Positions 1 through 12,050 of a DNA stretch of 64,000 nt are shown here, piece by piece. The translations under genes were made by a program, and so were the position numbers. Position 1 is the stretch's first letter. Every line of letters starts with the position of its first letter. The notes beneath the pieces are model-generated. The model was not told where the DNA came from. It saw only the letters and a program-made list of their open reading frames with translations, and made no database searches. Location: NCBI RefSeq assembly GCF_018143015.1, contig NC_054747.1, forward strand, positions 36,034,733 to 36,098,732. The letters are read 5' to 3'. This DNA comes from Lytechinus variegatus (taxonomy: Eukaryota; Echinodermata; Echinoidea; Temnopleuroida; Toxopneustidae).

Positions 1-1419
1 TGTTTACATGCTTTGTTAAAACGAACTAACTTCAGGGTGACTTTCCCTTTAAGTGTTTTGGCTCGGCAACGTATTATCAGTTTGCAACAGTTTCATATTA
101 TTGATTGCCCAATTTGAACTCAGAATTACTGGTCTAGATTACTACATGATTAAGTGTAACTTGCGGTAACCAGGGTAATTAATTAGCCTAGACATGTTAT
201 CTATATCAGTACTGGTGATCAATCTAGTCACATCATCGTTCCAAGGAATAAATGGACAATCTGCTTTCAATTACTATTCGACAGGACAATCATATAGTTT
301 TGCAACTATGAATAACATGTAAATTCAGAGCAGTAGCGAGGGAGGCGAGGGGAGGGGGCGCACTAAACACTCCTTATCACGTAAATGTATGCATCATTTA
401 CTTTGCCTGATCCCCTGTATCTGTACGATGTATTGATAGTTCTATGAACTATGAATATTGATGATAAATTGGTCTAAAGCTCACTATACTAGTACTAGTG
501 TAAATAAGTTGTATTGTCTAATAGAATCCGCGCATAAATTTAGAGCTTGTGTAAAAAACCAATGTTCCTTTAAAAAGTGAGTAGGCCTCATTACGGAGTC
601 GTGCAAAGGTATCATAGCTGTTTTTTTTAAGAGCAATGTAGTGAAATATCATTTCTCTTAATTTGGAAATAAAAACACTGCAAGCTTTAATAAACCATTA
701 TGCACTTTAGTCAAATTTGTATAATTGCGCTCTCATTTTAATCTCTGCTGTCTTCTATATCTTGTGTTTACTATTATCAAAAGATCGTGACACTACCCAA
801 AAGTGAGGTTGACATTTTATTTACCAATCGATAATTTACAAAATTGAACGTTTTGAGCAATGTTTGTGATCCTGAACAAGATGCGTATTTAACAAATAAT
901 TACTGCGAGCAGATATTTTTCATATATGTTCTGATCTGATCGAAATGGCCCTGTTTTTAGGACTGTTTGCAGTTACCAATGAGGTAATCTAATTATGCGA
1001 GCACGCGCCTAACAAAATGACATTTTGACCTAAAAACTGGACGTTCTATGCACTTTTTGTAATCATGAAGAGGATAGGTATATAACTATGCAATTGATTA
1101 TAGCGCAAAGCGCGAGCGGTAAGAATATTGAAATTTCAGACCTAAAACGAAACATTCCAAGCATTTTTGTAATCATTAACAGGATAGGTATATAACTGTA
1201 TTATTGAGGAGAGCTAGAGCAGAAAGAAAATTGAGATTTTAGACATTAAAATGGGCGATTCTAAGCAATTTTCTAATCATGAATCATGACGTCACTGTTC
1301 AGCCGTGAAGACGTGAAAAAGCACAATAAAGCCCGTTCTAAAACCAGATGTTTTAGTTAATGTCGTTATTTTTCCATTTATAACATTCTTGTAGTGGTTA
1401 TTGTCATTGCCATTTTAGT

Positions 1420-1530
1420 ATTATCATTATTATTATCATTATTATTATTATCATTATTATTATTATTATTATTATTACTACTACTACTATTTTCATTATT
1501 ATTATCAGTATCATCATCATCATTATTAAT
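1420..1530. repeat. (ATT/ATC)n microsatellite, copy A
   Basis: Triplet run that corresponds in position to the one at 57340-57435 in copy B. Confidence 0.85.
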
Positions 1531-2078
1531 TTCATGTACATTTGTTCCATCATAAAGAGATAGAAGGGGGCATCAATAGAGGAAAAGTGGAGATTCGGGA
1601 AAATTACAAGAGAGTGATTTGAAGAGTTAAATGACAGAGAAAGAAATAGTTGGTCAATTTATCAATTTAGTTGGGAAATGTAAATTCATGGTGTAAGAGA
1701 GGGAGAGAGTAAAAGAGAGAGAAGGGGGTACGGAATGACTGGAAGAACTGAATATACTTACAAAAATCGCACAAAGTTTTCAAAGGCATTTTAATGGAAT
1801 TTCCCTGTTTTTAATCAATATTCCATACCCTACCGTAATTTAAAGTGGCACTTGAGAGGCTTCTTATATCAGACTGATTCCATTCACAATGCGATGAGGA
1901 TAACGCTTTGTTTCATATATTTTCATGTTAATAAAACATCGAATATCAAAAATAAAAGCATCCCCTACTATAGAGTTGTTATTTCCTTGTATGGAAAATC
2001 ATCTAGATAAAAAAAATGAGAGACCAAAACAAATGTTGTATGCACACGCACATAAACTCTCACACAGACACACAAACT

Positions 2079-3597
2079 TTTTTTTTAATAATGTTTTTAT
2101 TCTGATTTCATGAACATAACATTTCAATTTAACATTTCAAATCATATATAATACTTTACACTTCATATTTTCACTTTTTTCCATTAACTTAACAAAATCA
2201 TGAGTCATATATATCTTTAAAAAAAAATCAACAATGAAATCAGTTATTATAAAAATGCTTAAAGACCAAACTTCCCCCTCCCCCCCACCACAAAACACAC
2301 CCAAACACACACACACACACCCAACACAACACTGCCCAGAAGATCTGCTCACACTCATTATAAATAAATCATGTTTAAAAGTACAAAACAATTCGATGAA
2401 AAATTTTGAATATAACAAGCTCACGGGAGAAGCATTACATATATTGAAAGTAAATAAAGACTTACAACTTAACCTTGTCACAATTTTACTGTTTCCCATT
2501 TTTGCAAGTGCCGCCCTAATTTCCCCATTTTAATAGCTATTTTCTTTTCTTGATCCTTATATTCTAAAATAAGTTTATGTATATCGTCAATGGTTGGTAA
2601 AACCCCCTCCTTTCTAAATATAAATAATATATATTTTACCATAAAGATAATAGTATTACAACTTTTTATTCTATTTGTATTGCCTGACAAACCAACAAAT
2701 ATATCCCGCCAATTCAAGTCCTTTATTTCATCTAATTCAAATCGCTGTATCAAAGTTTCCCATATCAGTTTGACCTTTAAGCAAGACAAAAATATGTGAA
2801 TATGTTTCCGTTTCCAGTTTACAGTACGAACAGAGATTATCTTCAACAAATCCAAATCTAAACAAATTAACTTTAGTGTAAATTGCCCAATGCAGAAGCT
2901 TAAATTGAAATTCCCTCTGTCTTCCAATTAATAATGTTATTCTTGGTCTAAAAAAACATTCACTAATTTCTTTCTCTGTATAATTATAATTATTTTGTCC
3001 ATCTCTTATCTGTAAATCATATGACTTTTGCAATTCTTTAATAAAATATTCATATATTTTTCTTGATAATACCTCCTTAAAGCTAATTTCCCTCCCCAAC
3101 AGAAGCAAATTCATATTATAATTAAATAAGTCTATGTCACAAAATTGTATCGAACCTAAATCATTTCTCCAATCACTTGGAATTGCATGATATATTTCAC
3201 CTATTGTAAACAAAAGATCACTTCCCATACCAAGGTTAAAAAAAATATGCGACTGGTTTAACATGTCCATTGTCAATGGTATGTTCAACCTTAATTAACC
3301 CTCGTTCTAATAAATCTTTATCAAATTTTTTTTTTTTTATACAAATATTCTTATTATTGAAAATGATTGGATTTTTAGAACCATTGAAATGTCTTAAATT
3401 ATCAATCTTTTGCCAAGCATCTAGCATTTCCAAATAATAAGATGGAATATTCAACTTACTTTTTATCTTTTTCAGTTCATAATCACATAGAAAAATTAAC
3501 CTTCCTCCAACTGAACTTAGGGAATAATCAAAAAATAACTTCCACCCCAGATTTCTTTCTCCATACAAAAGTCTTTTTACCCACATTATACGCTGCG
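2079..3597 (-). mobile_element. L1/Tx1-like LINE, 3' part, degenerate
   Basis: On the minus strand, three overlapping broken frames (3586-3236, 3288-2737, 2927-2478) form the C-terminal part of a LINE ORF2. It includes an RQREFQFKLLHW stretch followed by CSYCKLETETYSHIF, the cysteine motif typical of L1/Tx1-type elements. A short A-rich tail lies at its 3' end (2079-2105 on the + strand as T). It is 5'-truncated and frameshifted. It sits in an AC-rich tract, and copy B (near 58020) has the empty site. Confidence 0.75.
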
Positions 3598-3623
3598 TTC
3601 TAACAAATATTTCAACACACCCT

Positions 3624-3624
<1 letters not shown>

Positions 3625-3691
<67 letters not shown>
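3625..3691. repeat. (AC)n(TA)n microsatellite
   Basis: About 20 AC units followed by about 12 TA units, directly next to the LINE at 2079-3597 and about 85 bp before the cassette A transmembrane exon. Confidence 0.9.
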
Positions 3692-3697
<6 letters not shown>

Positions 3698-3776
3698 GTT
3701 TTCTTCGCAGTTCGGGTAATGTTTAAGAATGTGAATTTAACAAAGAAAATCTGTGTAATTTTATGTTTGACTATAG

Positions 3777-3905
3777 GCAGTAACGATTTGCCTTGGAACT
3801 TTCATAAAGTTCTATACATCGTCGGAAGTACATTAACTGTCCTGATTCTTGGCCTCATTGTTACATCGGCTGCATACATGTGGTTTCAACGTGACACAAA
3901 TAAAG
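3777..3905 (+). CDS. Cassette A exon: transmembrane segment
   Basis: Acceptor CTATAG (or GCAG four bases later), donor AAAG|GTGAAT, phase 1-1. It encodes a polar lead (SNDLPWNFHK), about 25 hydrophobic residues (VLYIVGSTLTVLILGLIVTS and on) and then WFQRDTNK at the cytoplasmic face. Cassette B has the same exon at 58112-58237 with most residues conserved. That conservation, stronger than in the surrounding sequence, supports it as coding. Confidence 0.78.
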
Positions 3906-6811
3906 GTGAATGTTTTGATTTATACTTTACAGTCAAAGCATCGATTGCGCACATGTATGCGAATGGAAATCCGGTACTTGCTCGTAGAAAATGCAATTCA
4001 GGTTGGTCGGCGAGGTGTTTATTTTACAAATTTCTATGTAACGCCATTTTTTCTTTCTTTCTATTACATGCATATAAAATATTTTCAAAAATACATCCCT
4101 CTTCTCTACACTTTTTCTCTTTTCTCTAATCGTAGATTGTTTTGTTTTCAGTTTATTTCTTTTTAATTGATAGTTGCTTTTTTAACATAATTATAATAGT
4201 TACAATTTGCATGTACCTACTCTATTTGTTGAAGGTGGCATTCCTCACTTCGATAAAAACCTGTTGTATATGGCTGAGTGTTATCATTATCATGAATAGC
4301 AAATAATAATCTTCCATTTTCAGAGGAATTTTGGTTTGCTTGCCAGATACCATTGTAATATAGTAAGCGTGAGCATGTAAGTTAACTGATATATTTGACA
4401 AATCAACGTCTAAAACGTTTCATAGTGTCGTTCGTGGTAGCCTTGTCAACGGTCTCACTGCCATTAATATCACAGTGTCAAGGAATCCACTAAAAAGAAA
4501 CACCAATATCTTTCAATCTGAGTTTGTGCATTCTAAATAGAATTTCATATTTAATATTGCATTTTATGAAATATAAATTGATTAAAATGGCCACCGTTCT
4601 TTTGTTTTAATTGAAATAGGCTTTACATATTACTAATGAAACGAGTCGTTTTAAACTGTAATGACGTGAATTTTCTTTTTTTTGTGGCGATCTTCTGGAG
4701 ATTTACACTTTTTTGGTCTATATTTCTTTACTAATGTACACTACAGAAAAAAAAACTATTTGCTAGTGTGTGTATTTGAGTTTTGTCACAGGCGTATAAA
4801 TCAAATATGAATATTTACGCCTGGGACTGACCTTTAACGTCTATACCCGAAAGACGTGGCTAGGGCTCGAACATCTGCATCAATGTGTAACTTCCCCACA
4901 TACTACATGTACCTTGGATTACCGGTGCGCCGCGGCGCACGCCACAACGGCCAGAACTTTTACCTATTATGTCATTATTATGAAGTGATGTCATTATTAT
5001 AAAGATTGATACACACTTTCGTCAAAGAATGTATATAATATAGTTAAAGTTCGTTTCGTGTGACCTCTTATCATTTTCTAGGATTTTTTTCTTTTACTTT
5101 CGAATCCGTTTTTTTTCTTAGCAGGAAACGCACATGGAGCGGGAATGAACGCCGTAAACCAGAGGGACTCGAACCACGAACCCCGTGCTGATTTTTCAAT
5201 GGTAAATATAATTGCTAATACTACAATTAAATAAAATATCGGGTGAAAATTAGGCAGCATGAGGTTAATTATGCGTCCAACCAATTTAGGGCAGCATCTT
5301 ACCCAATACGGAAAACAACGGTCCAGAAAGGTTAAAAAAATAAGCAGAAATTACTTATGAATGGGCAAAATTTTCATCAAACTGGATAAATAAAAACGCC
5401 TAAAAGAATGCATAATGTTGGTTGGACACGAAATCACTCTCATGGGGCATTTTTATCCAATATCTTTTAGCATGTTTATAGTGCACTACCTGTAATGTTG
5501 TTGATGAAATCATCACGACCATGCTCAATATAATACACCCATTTTTAAAATAAATAATAATATATGTGATAGATCAAATAGAAATGAGAGACAAGTCGCA
5601 GATCGAAAATCATAGGAATTCGACAACCCAGTAAAAGACATGACGATTTTTGTTTTCATTTAATTTTCTGGGTTTCAGTGTTACATGATTACTCTGTGAA
5701 AAAAATGAGCGAAATTGATAACGGGGAAAAGGGGAAAAATAGTTTTTCCCGCGAGCGTTTTCTCGGTCAGTTATAAATATTCTGAAACTTGGCAAGCTCG
5801 ACTTCATCGAATATCGCTTCATAATTATCTCCGCCCTAGTAAAGTACGCCATTGTTGGCCATTGTCGGATATATGACTATTTATATTAAAAAATACAAAC
5901 ATGTGTAAAGTTGGTGGCGGGTCTTGTTCGATCAAGTACAGGATACAGCTTCAAAAGAAAGTTAAAAACATTGCTTTCATTGATTTGAATAGAACCCATT
6001 CGAGAATAGGACCAATCCTAAATCGTATAATCTTGTAAGGTTTGTAATAACGATCATAATTATGAGGATTTTACAGTGGTAAATAGAATACTATACTATA
6101 CTGTCTCATGTGATATCCCTGGCGATAGCAATTGCATTGATAAACAATAGCAGATATATGCTGACACTCATGCTAAATTTCATGGTAAAATTATAAATAT
6201 AGCGAAAGACAGAATTAGATATATAGACCTTATCGCGCATCTGCAACAATTGATAATTTGATGTAAGCTGAAACTATTTTGAGATGAATGGACCAACATT
6301 ATTTTTATCTACATTATCTACAGCCATGTTAACAACTTGTTTTTATATTCGCAAGAACAGTTTGGTTTGGACATAAGAACATTTCTATTCTGACTCCCAG
6401 ATCACATGTAACAAATTCTAAACGTGTTACCTAATTAAGTTTTATATCTCATGAATTCCCCAGTCTAGAACTGATGCGGATGGAGACTCCAATCCCGCTG
6501 TTTCTCAAACTGACACTGTTTCCAAGCAACCCATCCAGGAAGCTCACAAATACATGGAGATGAAGCCCATATCTCATCAAAGAATTCCACCCAGTCAACA
6601 AAACCATACACCTGGTAACTCTTCTTCTCTGCACTTGACACTGTCAGCTTCTGCTTCATCACGGAAAGAGAGTCCAGCCTCAGATGCCATACTTAAAAAA
6701 GAGTTTAATTCCAGTGACAGAAGATTCATATCATGCTCAGGTCCTGCAACATTTCCTCGGACTGGAGTTTCGCTAGACAGTCTAGATTCGGTGATCACAA
6801 CATATTTATGA
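3777..6811 (+). CDS. Cassette A: transmembrane and YxxM tail of a second Ig-type receptor (partial gene, 3 exons)
   Basis: Three exons can be supported: 3777-3905 (phase 1-1), 5122 or 5125-5201 (phase 1-0) and 6464-6811 (phase 0 to stop). Together they encode a transmembrane segment, a short polar linker and a tail with YMEM and a C-terminal TTYL. Exons for the extracellular part would lie before position 1. In the duplicate at 51-64 kb the sequence just upstream is the ITIM-type receptor, so a paralogue of that gene probably ends just outside this window. The transmembrane exon has the same phase and design as exon 4 of the 27733-50531 gene, so the two genes are probably paralogous. Confidence 0.65.
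5122..5201 (+). CDS. Cassette A exon: short cytoplasmic linker
   Basis: A polypyrimidine tract leads to TTAGCAG, giving two possible acceptors three bases apart (first base 5122 or 5125); the donor is CAATG|GTAAAT. In phase 1 the exon is open and leaves in phase 0, which is exactly what the next exon requires. The peptide includes MNAVNQRDSNHEP, and cassette B preserves it as MTAIHQSDSNHEP. No known motif is recognised in it. Confidence 0.65.
6464..6811 (+). CDS. Cassette A last exon: YMEM tail with PDZ-type C-terminus
   Basis: Acceptor TTCCCCAG, phase 0, open to TGA at 6809-6811, 115 codons. HKYMEMKPI carries YMEM, the preferred pYMxM site for the SH2 domains of PI3-kinase p85. A long Ser/Thr-rich middle follows, then SVITTYL at the end; T-Y-L fits the class I PDZ ligand S/T-x-hydrophobic. 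The cassette B counterpart at 59510-59809 keeps both the YMEMKPI block and the last ten residues exactly, while the Ser-rich middle varies. A possible AATAAA lies at 7338-7343. Confidence 0.78.
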   Translation, partial: SRTDADGDSNPAVSQTDTVSKQPIQEAHKYMEMKPISHQRIPPSQQNHTPGNSSSLHLTLSASASSRKESPASDAILKKEFNSSDRRFISCSGPATFPRTGVSLDSLDSVITTYL

Positions 6812-8389
6812 TTTTTTTCACATGATTTAATTGAAAAATTGTCATACTTCATAGCTAGAAAAAATGGGGTTTGTAGTACTTACCATGATTTCAGAAAAAT
6901 ATATTTAGCAGAGACTGGAAACAATCATAAAATTAGCGAGATGCTATTGTTTCGGAACATCCATTAGAATAAGTAAATGAATGTGTTAAGACGTAAAGTT
7001 TACTATATAATCAACGTGGACTTGAGAAAGTAAAAGAAAAAATCTTACAAAGACAACTCCTGGTCATGAAATCCATTTGTCTTATAAAAAATCTGAAAAT
7101 GATTGAAAAATAATAATTCAAAGATCCTAAACTTCGTATGTGCATTATCAATATTTATAAATTAAAGCGTTCTTCACAACTACTAACTGCATTCGAAGAA
7201 CGACTTAAAAATGTTCGCTTGGCATAATCATAACGTATATGCCTTTGAAAGACAAATGGTTTGCAATGGGCCTTGCATACCTTTGCAAATCCTTTGGCCC
7301 ATTACAGGAGGAATTACAATTGATTGCAATTCATAAAAATAAACACAATTAAATATCAAACCAAATTTTAGACAGGGAATTTGGACTCTTGGTTAATTCA
7401 TCGAGTTGACTTTTTTCAATGGGTTTCAGGACTTCAGGAATTATTTATTTTAACTTGCCGCCACCACCCTACATATATATATAAATAAATAAATATATAT
7501 ATATAATATATATATATATATATGAATATGCATGTGCATATGTGTGTGTAGGGGTGTATACAAATTAACTACCAGTAAAGAATATCCATCTACGTGAGAA
7601 GGATTTATAATGCTGTGCAGGTGTATATCAAATGCAATGTACTTGTACGTATGGAAAAAGTAACTGATGTTTATCTCGGTTTATATAGAAGACACGCATG
7701 ATAGAATTAACAGCTCTATGCCGTTAATTCTATCATGCTCTATACGTATTCAAGCTTATTGATGTACTTATTATTTAAAGTAGTTGTTAAAATAACTTCA
7801 GAATTAAAAGTTATAATGATAAAATAATATCATATTTATCCCCACAGTAACATAACTATTAATCTTAATTATATTAATAAATGTCGGATTGGAATTTAAG
7901 ATTATAACCCATCGGTAACTAACAACTCAGGCTGACCATGTCACTGTGATTACTGTTAATATGTAGACCTTTAATCATATCAGTAGCAGTTTAAGCTATA
8001 TTGAGCCCTACTGAACATAATCATGGTAATAAATTAAACAATAAATTACTTGTGATAACTGGTTGATGACTAATATCTTTGGTTTGCTGAATTAAGAGTG
8101 GTGCTGTGGGATATTTTTTGGAGATTATATAATAATTATATGGAGATTTAATACTTGAAAGTCCAGAAGACCAACATAATTATACTGATATATTACTACT
8201 ATGATTGGTCGTTTAACTGATTGTGTCGTTACACGACTAAGAATTTATTCTATAGTTTGGTGATTTATGACAGAGTTTGTTAATATAAAATAATTATGAT
8301 GAAACTTTAGGCAAATTACTCTTGTCAAAGCCATACTAAGTAACAAACTGATTATGTAACATTTCTTTGCCAAAGTTGTGTAGATAGTA
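6812..8389. other. Noncoding, downstream of cassette A
   Basis: Holds a TA-rich run (7470-7523), the inverted repeat at 7696-7738 and AT-rich DNA partly matching 59810-60430. No exon recognised. Confidence 0.5.
7696..7738. repeat. Perfect inverted repeat, 16-bp arms
   Basis: GCATGATAGAATTAAC (7696-7711) and GTTAATTCTATCATGC (7723-7738) are exact inverted copies with an 11-nt loop. It lies downstream of cassette A; function unknown. Confidence 0.8.
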
Positions 8390-10214
8390 CGTCAGCCATT
8401 GTTTATAAAATGTTATATTCCAACTATGCCGACTTAACTCTGTAAATTACTTCTATTGAATTCATGAAATATGTAGTTAATTATTGTACACACTGTATGT
8501 GGCATTAATATCTAAAACTATTCTAGGCGTCAACATCATAGACAGCCACCTGAAAAAAGAAAGGCTTAATAACAAACCAAATTCACGATTAATGCACTTA
8601 TTGTAATATCAAAGAATAACATTAATGTTACATTTAACCGTCAGTACATGTGTAAGACTAAAAAATAAACAAAACTGATACCACTCCACGTTTAAGATCA
8701 TGAGTATGCAGTTATCATCATGATTAATAATAAACATTTATACATGTAATGCACTCTTATGTAGTAAACAAAATGCAATAAAAAATGTTCGTATTTCCGT
8801 GAATGAAGTTTTATTCTTATTCTGTATTTGTGTTGGCTCTTTGTAATTGCTGTTGTTATTGGTTGCTGTTTTTGCTTCATTCCTATTTAGGGGTTAACAA
8901 TGTCAGTTCATATGTACAAGTCGAAAACATCACTTCACAAAGAGTTCATTAACTTGATTACAGGTAATGAATCTTTAGTTCCCTGGTCATAATAGTGTGC
9001 ATTAATAATTGAGACTGCTAATGTCACTTGTATTCTAATATCCCCCCTCCCGAAAGGGTGGGGGTGGAAATTCTAGTCGAACTTTAAGATGTTCAGTAAT
9101 TTCAGGGATTCATTTTCCCGAAAAAAAAATATGACACTGATATAATACAGAATAAGTGTCATTGTGATCATTCTCGCCTTGAACATTTAAAATGATTACA
9201 CTTTACTTAAGGAAATGCTTAGTGAACTCCGTTACAACTCCTCTTTAGGGTGACTAGTTTCACTTTCTGGAAATAGATGATAGATGAATGTAATTAATCA
9301 ATGGTTAAAAAGAGAAACTCTCCAAACCCTTGAGGTACTTTGAGGTTTCGTAGATGTTAAGTTGGATGTTTTTAACGATTTCCTTACCTAAAGTCATTCA
9401 AAAGGTTCCCGAAGATATGTCAGGAATAGACCATACTTCTTTACAAGAATGGATACCAGTAACAGCAGTCGAGGGATGGTTTATTCTATATCTACGTCAG
9501 GTCTATAGAGTTTGCCTGATTTCATTGACATGTATTTTTCTTATATGTTTCACGAATGATATGTGACTTCCCCATTTATTGTTAACACTTCAGATAATTT
9601 TTTTAATTTGATTTATATGGAAAAGCTTAACGATTAGTGAGGTAAATGCAATATTACTATCATTTCATTTCCAGCATGGATGTACACGTATCTATATTCG
9701 TGGTTACACAAACACCTCCCGTATCGTCCCTACAAAAAAATAAATATATAACATGAATGAATCAAAGAATGAATTATCCAATGCAATGATAATGACAATT
9801 ACAAGTTTGCAGCCGATCAAAATACATATAAAAGTAAGTATTAAAGGAGCCAGAAAATAGCATGAATGTTAGTCAAGTCTGTCCCCGTGTAGTTTAGGCA
9901 GATAAGCAGGTTGATGGAAATCCCCAACAGATCTTTTCGTGTAGGTTGTATTGGAATCTTTAGAAAGGGTAAATCTAACCCAAATGGAATATGTCATGAG
10001 GAGAAAAAAATCGAATAAACAGAAAAGAGAATGTCCTAATAATTCCAAACAAGTTGTAATCTCAATACTTAGGGCAAAGCAGATTATCAATATTACATCG
10101 ATGTAGAAAGTTATTGATGTGCTGGCTGGTTTTATCAAATTTCCCGATTGTAGGTAGCATTTATAATCGCACGTACTTTCGCCAACTATGCCAACGCAAA
10201 ATTAATACAGACTT
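8390..10214 (+). repeat. Long conserved noncoding part of the duplication (copy A)
   Basis: Nearly collinear with 61800-63664 and visibly the best-preserved noncoding part of the block. A frame at 9354-9566 is open here, but a one-base difference in a T run breaks it in the other copy, so it is not treated as coding. No exon or RNA gene is recognised. Confidence 0.7.
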
Positions 10215-11365
10215 ACGGTAGGTGAATGGTGAGATAATAAATGAAAAAGGGAGATAGAGAGAATGATTTACGTCGGTATGGATGTGTGTGGGTGTGCATG
10301 AGTCGTGTGTGTGAGGGTGTGCGTGTGTGTGCCTTCATTTTCAAGCAGACCTCAAGAGTTGTCAACATTGCAAACGACCGATGACACTTTCAGTTTTACA
10401 AGGCTGAATAATATGCTCTTATGCAGTGTGGTAAGCCATTTAAAATTTCAAGACTGTATTCGTGGTAATGCTGCTAAGTGGGTCTTTGTTAAATAAACAA
10501 AAGAGATAATTATCAGTCTGATAAATCACCATGTACATATACACGGATAATACTATGTATATACAATGAAAAGAAAACTAAATGGAACCACAAGTCATAA
10601 AATACACTTTCTAGTTTTATCTTAAATCTGGAATAGAAGTGACTTCCTTTTTTAAATAGTGATGCGGTTCAGCGTTTCTAAGTAACTGCAAACATGGCAA
10701 AGCTTAAGATATCTCCTTCAAAACCGTGGGGGAATGCACTGTTTTGTAGAATTATTGTGGGTTTTGGGTTCGTTTGTCACATAAGGTTACACAAAATAGG
10801 GAATATGCATCATCCTTTTTATGTTTAGTATACATTTACAAAAAAGGTGCAAAACACTATTATGTGGCGGATATGTCATTCAGATTCTGCAACCACCATT
10901 TGCAGCGCTACAGGATGCGGGCCCTTTATTTTTTAAGTAGTAAACAAATGGGTAGTGGAGAAAAAATGTAGATATAAGAAATCTACCACACCTCTGTAAT
11001 ATAAATAATATAAGGTTAATGTCACTTTAAACCCTGCCCCACCTTTATCAAACTATCATAGCACCACCCCCCCCCCTCCCCGGTGGGAGCTACAGAAACT
11101 AAGCCTAAATGTATGGTTCGTATGTGCCGCGGTCGAGTCCCCCATTTTCAGCCTAAATTTCTATTCTAGAGCATCACAAATTTAAAATCCATAAATATTC
11201 CTAGTTTTTTCCGTTCCAGAAACCCTCAAATTTGTGGTTTCTCGTTCCAATGCGTGCCCATCACGAGCTACGTAGCTGATCGGGACGGCTAGCTTGATCG
11301 ACGAGTTCCGGAGAACTGCCATCTTTTATGTGGTCAGTTGCAAAGCAACGTATTTTTAGCCGTTG
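10215..11365. other. No gene recognised
   Basis: A TG-rich tract at 10280-10332 and several C runs (11060-11080); otherwise unremarkable AT-rich DNA. Confidence 0.4.
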
Positions 11366-12050
11366 TTGTCTCACCTGCATAGCAGAGTGAGACTATAGGC
11401 GCCGCTTTTCCGACGGCGACGGCGACGGCGGCGGCGGCGGGTGTGGCGGCGGGTGTGGCGGCGGCGGCGGCGGCGGTGGCGTCAACATCAAATGTTAACC
11501 TGAGGTTAAGTTTTTGAAATGACATCATAACTTAGAAAGTATATGGACCTAGTTAATGAAACTTGGCCATAAGGTTAATCTAGTATTACTGAACATCCTA
11601 TTAGAGTTTCATGTCACATGACCAAGGTCAAAGGTCATTTAGGGTCAATGAACTTAGACCATGTTGGAGGAATCAACATCGAAATCTTAACCTGAGGTTA
11701 AGTTTTTGAAATGTCATCATAACTTAGAAAATATATGGACCTAGTTTATGAAACTTGGACATAAGATTGATCAAGTATCACTAAACATCCTGCATGAGTT
11801 TCACGTCACATGACCAAGGTCAAAGGTCATTTAGGGTCAATGAACTTTGGCTGAATTGGGGATATCTGTTGAATTCCCATCATAACTTTGAAAGTTTATG
11901 GATCTGATTCATGAAACTTGGACATGATAGTAACCAAGCATCACTGAACATTTTGCGCAAGTTTCAGGTCTCATGATTAAGGTGAAAGGTCATTTAGGGT
12001 CAATGAACTTTGGCCGAATGGGTATCTGTTGAATTACCATCATAAGGTAG
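11366..12050 (+). mobile_element. DR1-bearing tandem repeat element, left part
   Basis: Starts GTCTCACCTGCATAGCAGAGTGAGAC, then a GGC-rich island (11404-11486), then two to three tandem units of about 150-190 bp, each with TCACATGACCAAGGTCAAAGG. AGGTCAAAGGTCA occurs exactly at 11625-11637 and 11817-11829, with a one-base variant at 11980-11992. The right end is missing. Noncoding. Confidence 0.65.

Larger units (their letters stand above)
1..10214 (+). repeat. Segmental duplication, copy A
   Basis: Stretches throughout this block match 51362-63664 in the same order and orientation: 49-100 with 51400-51460, 130-350 with 52385-52590, 1290-1400 with 54870-54960, 1740-1900 with 57600-57730, the cassette exons, and 8390-10214 with 61800-63664. 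The left edge is outside the window. Similarity ends at about 10214, after CTTTCGCCAACTATGCCAAC. Copy A alone carries the LINE at 2079-3597. Confidence 0.85.

Noticed and set aside
6595..6852. 85-codon minus-strand frame opposite the cassette A tail exon
   Set aside because: It is antisense to an exon supported by conserved motifs and splice phase; no independent support.
9354..9566. Open frame of 70 codons in the duplicated noncoding block
   Set aside because: The matching place in copy B (about 62790-63010) has a one-base difference in a T run and other changes that break the frame, so it is not conserved as protein.
11334..11528. Ala/Val-rich frame on the minus strand
   Set aside because: It is the GGC-rich island of the DR1 repeat element read in one frame, not a gene.
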